A stretch of DNA of 64,000 nt, from assembly GCF_013408795.1 (NCBI RefSeq), contig NZ_JACCCC010000001.1:2418001-2482000 (forward strand), written 5' to 3'. Source of the DNA: Spinactinospora alkalitolerans. GTDB lineage: Bacteria; Actinomycetota; Actinomycetes; Streptosporangiales; Streptosporangiaceae. The translations under genes were made by a program, and so were the position numbers. Every line of letters begins with the position of its first letter. The stretch's first letter is position 1. The notes beneath the pieces were generated by a model, which had not been told where the DNA came from, searched no databases, and was given only the letters and a program-made list of their open reading frames with translations. Shown here piece after piece: positions 25,309 through 32,799 of the stretch.

Positions 25309-25545
25309 TGCCCCGATGCAGGGCGGAGGGGCCTCCCGGAGTTCCTCGTGGACCAGGGGCTCCGGGCGGGGTCAGCGGCGCGGGCGGCCGGCCCGGCCCT
25401 CCGTCCAGACGGGTTCACCGGCCCCGAACTCACCGCCGCCTACGCGCTGGCCGACTACGTCATCGGTTCGGCCACGATGCAGGTCCCGGCCCTCGGCAAC
25501 GACGAGCGGCAGGAGCGGCGGGCCTCCGACCCTCAGGTCACAGCA
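25309..25545 (+). pseudogene. remnant of a TetR-family C-terminal domain
   Basis: One frame reads LPEFLVDQGLRAGSAARAAG, then GFTGPELTAAYALADYVIGSATMQVPAL, which resembles helices 8-9 of TetR ligand-binding domains (GF-G-ELTAAYALL-YVIGSA). No helix-turn-helix or start lies upstream; the preceding sequence is Pro/Ala-rich. The fragment ends where the convergent IclR gene ends. I infer a decayed regulator, possibly once controlling the esterase upstream. Confidence 0.4.
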
Positions 25546-26254
25546 GGGCGCCGAGGCGCTGGGCCGCGTCGACGACCGTCGTGCCGAGCGCCTCCTCGTC
25601 GGAGACCTCGAACAGGGACAGGCCGATGCTGATGGGCCGCGCGCCCCGCCTGTCGGGCACCGGTGCCGAGATGCCCGTGATGGAGGACGCGATCTCGCCG
25701 TAGGAGACGGCGAACCCCCGCTCGCGCGCCCGCGCCACCTCGGCGCGCTCGTTCGGGACCGGCGGCTGCGCCGCCAGGATGGCCAGCCCGGCGGAACCTC
25801 GGTCGATCGGGTCGACCTGCCCGGCGTGGAACGAGACGTGCATCCGGGCGTGCCGCGGTTCGACGATCATCATCATCCGCACCTGCGCCTCGTCCTCCCG
25901 CACCACCAGATGCGCGGTGGCCCGGGTGGCGTCGGTGAGTCCTTCGAGGACCGGGCGGGCGAGGGCGCGCAGGTCCTGCTCGACGGGTTCGGCGAGGCGG
26001 ACCAGGCCGTTGCCCAGCGAGATCCGCTTGAAGGAGTCCCGGTGACACAGGCGGTGCGCCTCAAGGGTGCGGACCAGCCGGTGGGCCACGGTCCGGTGCA
26101 CCCCGATGCCGTCGGCGATCTCGGTGAGGGAGAGGCCCTGAGGGTGGCGGACGAGCAGCTCCAGGATCTGCAGCCCGTTGTCCAGCGTCTTCGACAGTCC
26201 GGAGTCGCGCGGACGGGTGTCGTCGCCGGGGCCGGCGGAGGGGGGTTCAGGCAT
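25538..26254 (-). CDS. IclR-family transcriptional regulator
   Basis: A 238-residue IclR regulator. Winged helix-turn-helix in residues ~20-80 (GLQILELLVRHPQGLSLTEI, GVHRTVAHRLVRTLEAH), then the GAF-like effector domain (ISGPV-equivalent SITGISAPVPD, C-terminal DAAQRLGALL). It is divergent from the SnoaL-like gene and the catabolic cluster. A phased set of half-sites lies in the gap. It probably senses an aromatic acid or a degradation product and controls the rightward genes as well as itself. Confidence 0.88.
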   Translation of the reverse strand: MPEPPSAGPGDDTRPRDSGLSKTLDNGLQILELLVRHPQGLSLTEIADGIGVHRTVAHRLVRTLEAHRLCHRDSFKRISLGNGLVRLAEPVEQDLRALARPVLEGLTDATRATAHLVVREDEAQVRMMMIVEPRHARMHVSFHAGQVDPIDRGSAGLAILAAQPPVPNERAEVARARERGFAVSYGEIASSITGISAPVPDRRGARPISIGLSLFEVSDEEALGTTVVDAAQRLGALL

Positions 26255-26303
26255 GTCACTCCTCTTGACGCGTGCGCTCGATCACTTTACTGTTTTCGTT
26301 AAG

Positions 26304-26328
26304 CGCACATTACGTGCGATTATCGCAC
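26304..26328. promoter_or_regulatory. three phased half-sites, likely IclR operator
   Basis: CGCAC (26304-26308), GTGCG (26314-26318) and CGCAC (26324-26328) alternate in orientation at exactly 10-bp spacing, one helical turn. This gives two overlapping palindromes with 5-bp spacers (CGCAC-ATTAC-GTGCG and GTGCG-ATTAT-CGCAC). The set lies in the AT-rich centre of the gap between the IclR gene and the SnoaL-like gene. Confidence 0.55.
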
Positions 26329-26393
26329 ATACACGAGGGGTTTGCCACCCCGGTCACCGAACGAAGTCACGTCTTCTCGTGGAGGTCCCTTCC

Positions 26394-26837
26394 GTGTCAG
26401 GTGTTTGCGAGCGAGCGCTCGACGCCGAGGCGCTCGCCGGCATCCAGCAGCTCTACGCCGCGCAGAGCCACTGGATCGACGGCGGCCGCGCGCGCGAGTG
26501 GGCGCGGACGTTCACCGAGGACGGGGAGTTCCACTCGCCGAGCTACCCCGAGCCGGTGGTCGGCACCGCGGAGCTGACCGCCTTCGCCGAGCGGTTCCAC
26601 GCCGACGCCCGGGCCGCGGGGGAGATCCGGCGCCACGTCGTGACCAACGTCCACGCCGAGCCGGCCGCCGCCGAGCACGCCGCCACCGTCCGCGCCTACC
26701 TGCAGATCGTCAGCACCCCCGCGGGCGGCGAGCCCCGGCTGGTGCGGCTGACCACCCTGACCGACGACGTGGTCCGCTCACCCGGCGGCTGGCGGGTGCG
26801 CCGCCGCGTCGTGCGGCGCGACGACGAACCCGGCTGA
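26394..26837 (+). CDS. SnoaL-like / NTF2-fold protein
   Basis: A 147-residue cone-shaped NTF2-like protein. LAGIQQLYAAQSHWIDGGRAREWARTF at ~14-40 and EDGEFHSPSYPEPVVGTAEL are the usual N-terminal helices and first strands; HVVTNVHAE contains the conserved His; the end WRVRRRVVRRDDEPG is family-like. Relatives are isomerases, dehydratases or small subunits of ring-hydroxylating dioxygenases. GTG at 26394 with GGAGG 8 nt upstream. It is first in the cluster leading to homogentisate genes, so a role in aromatic breakdown is likely. Confidence 0.75.
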   Translation: MSGVCERALDAEALAGIQQLYAAQSHWIDGGRAREWARTFTEDGEFHSPSYPEPVVGTAELTAFAERFHADARAAGEIRRHVVTNVHAEPAAAEHAATVRAYLQIVSTPAGGEPRLVRLTTLTDDVVRSPGGWRVRRRVVRRDDEPG

Positions 26838-26925
26838 GCGCGCCCCTCCCTCGGCACCCCCCGAGGCCAGCGCACACAGACGACCCGCGGCCCCGCGCGG
26901 CCGCCGACCGACCGACGGAGAACAT

Positions 26926-28512
26926 ATGACGAGCGAGCCCGATCCCACCGGCCCCGGACGCGTCCTGCACCGCCCGATGACCGCCGTCTACCCCGAGCTT
27001 CCGGGCCGGACCGCCGTGATCACCGGCGCCGCCCGGGGCATGGGCGCCCGGTTCGCGGCCGGCCTCGCCGCCCGCGGGGTCGACGTGGTCGGCGGCGACA
27101 TCGACGCCGAGCAGATGGCAGCCACCGCCGAGGAGGTCGGCGCCGAGGCCCGCGCGACCGCGCTCGGCGACCGCCCCGGACGGGTGCTCGCCCGCCGCCT
27201 CGACGTCACCAGACCCGAGGAGCACGAGGCGCTGGCGCGGGACGCGCTGGAGGAGTTCGGCGGGATCGACTTCTGGATCAACAACGCGGGGATCTTCCCC
27301 TCCGCCGCGGCGGAGGAGATCTCCGCCGAGCAGATCGGCGCGACCCTGTCGGTCAACGTCGAGGGCGTGCTGTTCGGGGCCCAGGCCGCGGCCCGCCACA
27401 TGCGGCCGGGCGGCGCGATCGTCAACATGTCGTCGGTGTCGGCCTGGGACGCCGCACGGGTCCTGGAGGAGGCCGACGCCGGCCGCACGCTGCGCGCCGT
27501 TACCCTGGAGCGACTCGCCGAGGCGATGGGCGTTCCCGCGGACGCCCTGATCGCGACGGTGGACCGGTGGAACGCGCAGGTGCCCGAGGGCGCCGACCCC
27601 GACTTCCTGCGCCACCGCACACTGGCGAACAAGGGCTCGCAGCACCATCCCGACCCGATCGACAAGGCGCCGTTCTACGCGGTGCGGATCCTGCCCGCCG
27701 AACTCGTCTGCACCCACGCCGGCCTGGAGATCAACGCCGACGCGGCCGTGCTCGACGACCGGGGGGCCGTGGTCCCCGGACTGTTCGCCGCGGGCGAGGC
27801 CGGGGCCGGCGTGCTCGGGCTCCGCTACGTGGGCGGCGGCAACGCCGCCGCCCACGTAGCGGAGCCCGAGACCTTCCTCGGCCAGCTCCGTGTGCTCAAG
27901 GACGGGCGGGTCCTCTACCTCGCGGTCGCCAACCTGTTCGCCGCGTGCGGGCTGTACGGGTTCACGTTCTTCCTGCCGCAGATCGTGCAGCAGATGGACC
28001 CGTCGTACTCCGCGACCAACATCGGCTTCCTCGGCGCGATCCCGTTCCTGGTCGGTGCGGTGGGCATGCTGCTGGTCGCCCGCAACTCCGACCGCACCGG
28101 CGAGCGCAGGTTCCACGTGATCGCCCTGATGCTGCTGGCGGCGGCGGGCCTGTTCGGCACCATCCAGTTCCGGACCGACCCGGTGATCGCGCTGGCCTGC
28201 CTGTCGATGGTGGGGATCGGCGTCCTCGGCTACATGGCGCCGTACTGGGCGCTGGCCTCGCGCCTGCTGTCCAGGGAGCACACGGCCGTCGGTCTGGCGG
28301 CGATCAACTCGATCGCCGCGCTCGGCGGCTTCTTCGGCCCATACGTGATCGGTGTCAACGCCACGGCGGACGACGTCTCGGTGGGCCTGTACTTCCCGAT
28401 CGGCTGCCTGGTCGTCTGCGCGGTCATGCTGGCGTTCCTCAAGGTGCCGCGTGCGGACCGCCCCGCCGCTGAGGCGGGCGCCCAGGCGCCGACCGCCCCG
28501 GCCGCGAAGTAG
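26926..28512 (+). CDS. three-part chimeric gene: SDR N-part, flavoprotein C-part, MFS C-half
   Basis: A continuous 528-codon frame made of three unrelated pieces. Residues ~26-175 are the first half of an SDR (TGAARGMG at 33-40, NNAG at 119-122, IVNMSS) that stops before the catalytic Tyr-x-x-x-Lys. Residues ~178-309 match the C-terminal part of fumarate-reductase/ketosteroid-dehydrogenase flavoproteins (TVDRWNAQVPEGADPDF, PFYAVRILPA, GLFAAGEAGAG) with no FAD-binding N-terminus. Residues ~315-515 are the last six helices of an ACS-type MFS transporter. Each part lacks what it needs to work. GGAG precedes the ATG. Best read as a collapse of three catabolic genes; an assembly error must be excluded. 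Confidence 0.8.
   Translation: MTSEPDPTGPGRVLHRPMTAVYPELPGRTAVITGAARGMGARFAAGLAARGVDVVGGDIDAEQMAATAEEVGAEARATALGDRPGRVLARRLDVTRPEEHEALARDALEEFGGIDFWINNAGIFPSAAAEEISAEQIGATLSVNVEGVLFGAQAAARHMRPGGAIVNMSSVSAWDAARVLEEADAGRTLRAVTLERLAEAMGVPADALIATVDRWNAQVPEGADPDFLRHRTLANKGSQHHPDPIDKAPFYAVRILPAELVCTHAGLEINADAAVLDDRGAVVPGLFAAGEAGAGVLGLRYVGGGNAAAHVAEPETFLGQLRVLKDGRVLYLAVANLFAACGLYGFTFFLPQIVQQMDPSYSATNIGFLGAIPFLVGAVGMLLVARNSDRTGERRFHVIALMLLAAAGLFGTIQFRTDPVIALACLSMVGIGVLGYMAPYWALASRLLSREHTAVGLAAINSIAALGGFFGPYVIGVNATADDVSVGLYFPIGCLVVCAVMLAFLKVPRADRPAAEAGAQAPTAPAAK
27814..27870. repeat. perfect 27-bp inverted repeat at chimera junction
   Basis: Bases 27814-27840 (CTCGGGCTCCGC ... GGGCGGCGGC) are the exact reverse complement of 27844-27870, with a 3-base loop AAC. 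The left arm encodes the conserved flavoprotein motif LGLRYVGGG; the right arm is the inverted duplicate and leads straight into the MFS fragment. This is what a fold-back or template-switch event would leave. Confidence 0.9.
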
Positions 28513-28526
28513 CGGGGAGGCCCCGC
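28512..28526. terminator. short hairpin after chimeric gene
   Basis: GCGGGG and CCCCGC flank AGG, starting at the last base of the stop codon, followed by GGCCTTTCCC. It is a weak candidate terminator before the MarR promoter. Confidence 0.35.
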
Positions 28527-28543
28527 GGCCTTTCCCGCCGGAT

Positions 28544-28564
28544 ATAGTCCACGTATTGACTATC
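28544..28564. promoter_or_regulatory. MarR operator 1 (upstream of its own gene)
   Basis: ATAGTC (28544-28549) and GACTAT (28558-28563) form an inverted repeat in an AT-rich island 45 bases before the MarR start. A related 21-bp site lies upstream of the dioxygenase gene at 29311-29331. Aligned, 15 of 21 positions agree, including the whole ATTGACTA block. This suggests one regulator for both. Confidence 0.65.
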
Positions 28565-28608
28565 TCCGGTGCGGGGGCCGCGGGCCTGCTGCGGATAGGC
28601 TGAGGCTC

Positions 28609-29175
28609 ATGGGCGAAGACGGCGGGCGGGAGCCGGGGGACGAGCTCTTCCCGGCACCGGGCGACCTGGACTTCTGGTCCTTCGTCGACCTCGCCAAGCG
28701 GAGGCTGGCAGCCGAGTACGGCTTCGAGCACCCGCTGGCCACCGAGGTGCTGCTGACCCTCAACCGGGCCTCCGACATCGTCACCTACGACCTGGCCTCC
28801 ACGGTGCACCGCCCGCGCGGTCGCTCCTGGTCGGGCTTCCGGCTGCTGTTCGTCACCTGGCTGGTGGGGCCGCTGGAGCAGAAGAACGCGGCCGATCTGA
28901 CCGGAATGAGCCGGGCGGCGGTCTCCAACCTGACCAAGACGCTGATCGCCGACGGCCTGCTGGACCGCGCGCCCTCGGCGGAGGACGGCCGGTCGGTGCG
29001 GCTGTCGCTGACCGAGCGCGGCCGGCGGGAGATGGTTGACGTCTTCCGCGTCCACAACGAGCGCGAGCACGGGTGGACCAGCGTGCTCACCGAGGCCGAG
29101 CAGCGCATCCTGATCATGCTGCTGGACAAGCTGATCACCAACCGCGACCAGTTCGACGTCCGCGGCCGCACCTGA
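28609..29175 (+). CDS. MarR-family transcriptional regulator
   Basis: A 188-residue MarR regulator. The winged helix-turn-helix is LTGMSRAAVSNLTKTLIADGLLDR (near 100-123), followed by the wing SAEDGRSVRLSLTERGRREM. Flanking helices form the dimer and ligand pocket. Matching operators lie upstream of this gene and of the homogentisate dioxygenase gene, so it probably represses itself and the hmg operon until an aromatic effector binds, as MarR regulators of aromatic pathways usually do. Confidence 0.88.
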   Translation: MGEDGGREPGDELFPAPGDLDFWSFVDLAKRRLAAEYGFEHPLATEVLLTLNRASDIVTYDLASTVHRPRGRSWSGFRLLFVTWLVGPLEQKNAADLTGMSRAAVSNLTKTLIADGLLDRAPSAEDGRSVRLSLTERGRREMVDVFRVHNEREHGWTSVLTEAEQRILIMLLDKLITNRDQFDVRGRT

Positions 29176-29310
29176 GCGCGTGGCGCGCGCTGCGTGCGGA
29201 GCGCTGCGCGCAGCGGCCCCTCCTCTTCCTCCCCGCCCCTGCGCGTCCGGAGGCGTCCGCGCCGCAGCGGCGGCGGGCGTCCGCGATCTCGGGGGCAACC
29301 CTGTCCAAAA

Positions 29311-29331
29311 AGTAGTCAATGTGTTAACTAT
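29311..29331. promoter_or_regulatory. MarR operator 2 (upstream of homogentisate dioxygenase gene)
   Basis: AGTAGTCAAT then GTGTTAACTAT: read on the minus strand it matches operator 1 at 15 of 21 positions. It is about 100 bases before the hmgA start, in the only AT-rich part of that gap, and likely overlaps the promoter of the hmgA operon. Confidence 0.65.
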
Positions 29332-29432
29332 GTGGGGAGGGCGTTCGGTCGCCCGCGGCACCCACAGCGCCGCGGGTCCGGCGTCCGCACGACCGCGGCC
29401 GCGGTCCCCACCGACGTTCAAGGAGGCGAGCC

Positions 29433-30632
29433 ATGGCGTACTACCGCCGGGTGGGCGACGTCCCGCCGAAGCGCCACACCCAGCACCCCGGCGACGACGG
29501 CCGGCTCTACTACGAGGAGCTGATGGGCGAGGAGGGCTTCTCGTCGGACTCCTCGCTGCTGTACCACCGCAACATCCCGTCGGCGATCGTGGACTCCGGC
29601 GTCTGGGAGCCGCCGAACCAGGACACCGTCCCCAACCACCCGCTGCGGCCGCGCCACCTGAAGCTGCACGACCTCTTCCCCGAGGGCGGCGCGGCAGGGA
29701 CCGACGCCGTCACCGGGCGCCGGCTGGTCCTCGGCAACGCCGACGTCCGCATCTCCTACGTGGTGGCCGGCGCGCAGTCCCCGCTGTACCGCAACGCCGT
29801 GGGCGACGAGATCGTCTACGTCGAGTCCGGCGAGGCGACGGTGGAGACGGTGTTCGGCACGCTCAGGGCCACGGCCGGCGACTACGTGCTCATCCCGACC
29901 TCCACCACCCACCGCTGGCTGCCCGCCGGCGACGGGCCGCTGCGCGCCTACGCCATCGAGGCCGGCAGCCACATCGCCCCGCCCAGGCGCTACCTGTCCC
30001 GCTACGGCCAGCTCCTGGAGAACGCGCCGTTCTGCGAGCGGGACCTGCACGGCCCCGACGAGGTGCTGCTCGCCGAGGGCACCGACGTCGAGGTGCTGGT
30101 CAAGCACCGCGGGTCCCGCGGCATCGTGGGCACCCGCATGGTCTACCCGCACCACCCGTTCGACGTGGTCGGCTGGGACGGCTGCCTGTACCCGTTCACC
30201 TTCAGCATCCACGACTACGAGCCCATCACCGGCCGCATCCACCAGCCGCCGCCCGCGCACCAGGTCTTCGAGGGGCACAACTTCGTGGTGTGCAACTTCG
30301 TCCCGCGCAAGGTCGACTACCACCCGCTGTCCATCCCGGTGCCCTACTACCACTCCAACGTCGACTCCGACGAGATCATGTTCTACTGCGGCGGCGACTA
30401 CGAGGCCCGCAAGGGCTCGGGCATCGGCCAGGGGTCGGTCTCGGTGCACCCCGGCGGGCACGCCCACGGCCCGCAGCCCGGCGCCTACGAGCGCAGCGTC
30501 GGCGTGGAGTTCTTCGACGAGCTCGCCGTCATGGTGGACACCTTCCGCCCGCTCGAACTCGGTGAAGGCGCCCTGGCCTGCGAGGACGACAACTACGCCT
30601 GGACCTGGGCCGGAAAGGGGCCGCGGAAGTGA
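29433..30632 (+). CDS. hmgA: homogentisate 1,2-dioxygenase
   Basis: A 399-residue cupin-fold iron dioxygenase that opens the ring of homogentisate to maleylacetoacetate in tyrosine/phenylalanine breakdown. Iron-site residues appear in PYYHSNVDSDEIMFY (His and Glu) and HPGGHAHGPQPGAYE (His). NFVPRKVDYHP and YEARKGSGIGQGS are further family landmarks. Slightly shorter than the human enzyme, as usual in actinobacteria. CAAGGAGG precedes the ATG. First gene of a three-gene operon overlapping the next by 4 nt. Control by the upstream MarR is likely. Confidence 0.92.
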   Translation: MAYYRRVGDVPPKRHTQHPGDDGRLYYEELMGEEGFSSDSSLLYHRNIPSAIVDSGVWEPPNQDTVPNHPLRPRHLKLHDLFPEGGAAGTDAVTGRRLVLGNADVRISYVVAGAQSPLYRNAVGDEIVYVESGEATVETVFGTLRATAGDYVLIPTSTTHRWLPAGDGPLRAYAIEAGSHIAPPRRYLSRYGQLLENAPFCERDLHGPDEVLLAEGTDVEVLVKHRGSRGIVGTRMVYPHHPFDVVGWDGCLYPFTFSIHDYEPITGRIHQPPPAHQVFEGHNFVVCNFVPRKVDYHPLSIPVPYYHSNVDSDEIMFYCGGDYEARKGSGIGQGSVSVHPGGHAHGPQPGAYERSVGVEFFDELAVMVDTFRPLELGEGALACEDDNYAWTWAGKGPRK

Positions 30633-31519
30633 CAGCACCGGTTTCGCTGCCCGCCTTCGCCAGGCGGCTGTGCGACGACGCCGCGGTCTTCCCGCCCGGG
30701 CTGGCGCCGCTGGCCGACGCCGTTCCCGCGCACGCGCACCACGCCGCCTCGGCCCACGCCGGCCTGGTCGGGCCGCTCGTGGTGGCCGCGGCGGGGCTCG
30801 ACGAACTGGCGCGGCTCCTGCCCGCCCCCGACGGCGACCGCCTGGACCTCGCCGTCACGGTCCCCTCCGGCCCCGGGCACGTCGGCGCCGCGCTCGCCGC
30901 GGTCGAGGCGCTGCCGGTGCACCTGCGCGCCCTGGAGGTCGCGGTGCCCGACGGGACGGACGCGCCGGAGCTGCTGGCCGCGCTGGACCGGGCCTGCTCC
31001 GGCGCCGCGGCGCAACGGGCGGAGGTCTTCGTCGAGGTGCCGCGGGACGACCGCCGCGCACAGATCATCGCGGCGCTGCCCTCGACCCGCTACCGCGCGA
31101 AGTTGCGCACCGGGGGCGTGCGCGCCGAGCTGTACCCCGACGAGGCCGAGCTCGCCGCGGCGATCGCGGCCGTAGTCGGCGCCGGGGTGCCGTTCAAGGC
31201 CACCGCGGGCCTGCACCACGCCGTCCGCAACACCGACCCGGAGACGGGCTTCGAACAGCACGGCTTCCTCAACGTGCTGCTCGCCGCCGACGCCGCCCTG
31301 CGCGGCGCGGACGCGGCCGAACTGGCGGGCGTGCTCGCCGAGCGGGACGCGGCGGCGGTGGCCGCCCGCGTCGCCGGACTGGACGAGGCCCGCGCCGCGG
31401 CGGCCCGCGCGGCCTTCGCGTCCTTCGGCACCTGCAGCATCAGTGACCCGCTCACCGAACTGGTCGGCCTGGGGCTGCTCCCGGCCTCGGTGGCGACCGC
31501 GAACGGAGGAACCCCGTGA
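30629..31519 (+). CDS. conserved unknown protein between hmgA and fahA
   Basis: A 296-residue protein of unknown function, GTG start overlapping the hmgA stop and ending in the start of fahA (GTGA at both ends), so it is locked into the homogentisate operon. Visible motifs are LCDDAAVFPPGLAPLADAV at the N-terminus, RAKLRTGGVRAELYPDEAEL, PFKATAGLHHAVRNTD and HGFLNVLLAA; the strand-helix rhythm and these Lys/His loops suggest a TIM barrel. It is not a GST-type or DinB/mycothiol-type isomerase. Its place fits the maleylacetoacetate isomerase step that has no other gene here, but this is inference. Confidence 0.8.
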   Translation: MTAPVSLPAFARRLCDDAAVFPPGLAPLADAVPAHAHHAASAHAGLVGPLVVAAAGLDELARLLPAPDGDRLDLAVTVPSGPGHVGAALAAVEALPVHLRALEVAVPDGTDAPELLAALDRACSGAAAQRAEVFVEVPRDDRRAQIIAALPSTRYRAKLRTGGVRAELYPDEAELAAAIAAVVGAGVPFKATAGLHHAVRNTDPETGFEQHGFLNVLLAADAALRGADAAELAGVLAERDAAAVAARVAGLDEARAAAARAAFASFGTCSISDPLTELVGLGLLPASVATANGGTP

Positions 31520-32700
31520 CGACGTTGACCATCCCCGACGGCTCGCTGTTCGGGCTCGACAACCTGCCCTACGGCGTGTTCTCCACACCGGGCGCCGCGC
31601 CGCGCGTCGGCGTCCGGGTCGGCGACTCCGTCGTGGACCTGGCGCGGGCGCTCGGCGACGACGTCTTCGCCCGGCCGACGCTCAACCCGTTCATGGAGCA
31701 GGGGCACCGGCGCTGGACGGCGGTGCGCGAGCAGATCACCGAACTGGTGTCGGGCGACGTCCCCGACGGCGCGGTCCACCCGGTCGGCGCGGTGACGCTG
31801 CACCTGCCGTTCCGGGTCGGCGACTACGTCGACTTCTACGCCTCCGAGCACCACGCCGCCAACCTCGGCCGGCTGTTCCGCCCCGACGCGGCGCCGCTCA
31901 TGCCCAACTGGAAGCACCTGCCGGTCGGCTACCACGGCCGCGGCGGCACGGTCGTGGTGTCGGGGACCGACATCGTGCGGCCCTGCGGGCAGCGCAAGGC
32001 GCCCGGCGAGGCCGCGCCGACCTTCGGGCCCTCCCGGCGCCTCGACATCGAGGCCGAGATGGGGTTCGTCGTCGGCACCGGTTCCGAGCAGGGCAGCCCA
32101 GTCTCCTGCGACGACTTCGCCGAGCGGGTGTTCGGTGCGGTCATCGTCAACGACTGGTCGGCGCGCGACATCCAGTCCTGGGAGTACGTGCCGCTGGGCC
32201 CGTTCCTCGGCAAGAGCTTCGCGACATCGGTCTCGCCGTGGGTCGTGCCGCTGCTCGCGCTCGAGGCCGCCCGCGTCGACACGCCGGTCCAGGATCCGCG
32301 GCCGCTGCCCTACCTGCGGGAGAGCCGGGCCTGGGGGCTGGACGTCGACATGGCCGTGGAGTGGAACGGCCAGGAGGTCAGCCGGCCGCCGTACCGGGAG
32401 ATGTACTGGTCGCCGGCGCAGATGCTGGCGCACATGACCGTCAACGGCGCCTCGACGCGTGCCGGGGACCTCTACGCCTCGGGCACCGTCTCCGGGCCGG
32501 AGAAGGGGCAGCGCGGCGCGTTCATCGAACTGACCTGGGGCGGCGGGGAGCCGGTCGGCGTCAACGGCGAGGAGCGCACCTTCCTGCGGGACGGCGACGA
32601 GGTCGCGATCTCCGCCACCGCGCCGGGAACCGCGGGCGGGCGCATCGGATTCGGCGAGGTCCGCGGCCGTGTCCTGCCCGCGACGGGGGCCGGCGAGTGA
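31516..32700 (+). CDS. fahA: fumarylacetoacetase
   Basis: A 394-residue hydrolase that cleaves fumarylacetoacetate to fumarate and acetoacetate, the last step of tyrosine catabolism. Catalytic and metal-site motifs are present: DFYASEHHAANLGRLF (Asp, His), HLPVGYHGR, RLDIEAEMGFVVG (Glu pair) and VNDWSARDIQSWEYVPLGPF (Asp, Lys region), with GTVSGPEKGQRG near the end. GTG start overlapping the preceding stop by 4 nt. A strong stem-loop follows 57 bases after the stop. Confidence 0.93.
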   Translation: MTTLTIPDGSLFGLDNLPYGVFSTPGAAPRVGVRVGDSVVDLARALGDDVFARPTLNPFMEQGHRRWTAVREQITELVSGDVPDGAVHPVGAVTLHLPFRVGDYVDFYASEHHAANLGRLFRPDAAPLMPNWKHLPVGYHGRGGTVVVSGTDIVRPCGQRKAPGEAAPTFGPSRRLDIEAEMGFVVGTGSEQGSPVSCDDFAERVFGAVIVNDWSARDIQSWEYVPLGPFLGKSFATSVSPWVVPLLALEAARVDTPVQDPRPLPYLRESRAWGLDVDMAVEWNGQEVSRPPYREMYWSPAQMLAHMTVNGASTRAGDLYASGTVSGPEKGQRGAFIELTWGGGEPVGVNGEERTFLRDGDEVAISATAPGTAGGRIGFGEVRGRVLPATGAGE

Positions 32701-32756
32701 GCGGCAGGGTCATCGCCACGGGAGCCGACCCGGCCGTCTGACCGGCCCGGCCCCGC

Positions 32757-32798
32757 CGCCCCGTCCCCGAACCCTCCGGACGGTTCGGGGACGGGGCG
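32757..32798. terminator. strong bidirectional stem-loop
   Basis: CGCCCCGTCCCCGAACC (32757-32773) and its exact reverse complement (32782-32798) enclose an 8-base loop. It lies between the ends of fahA (plus) and the RapZ C-domain gene (minus), whose stop codon is 2 bases away, and should end both transcripts. Confidence 0.8.
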
Positions 32799-32799
32799 G

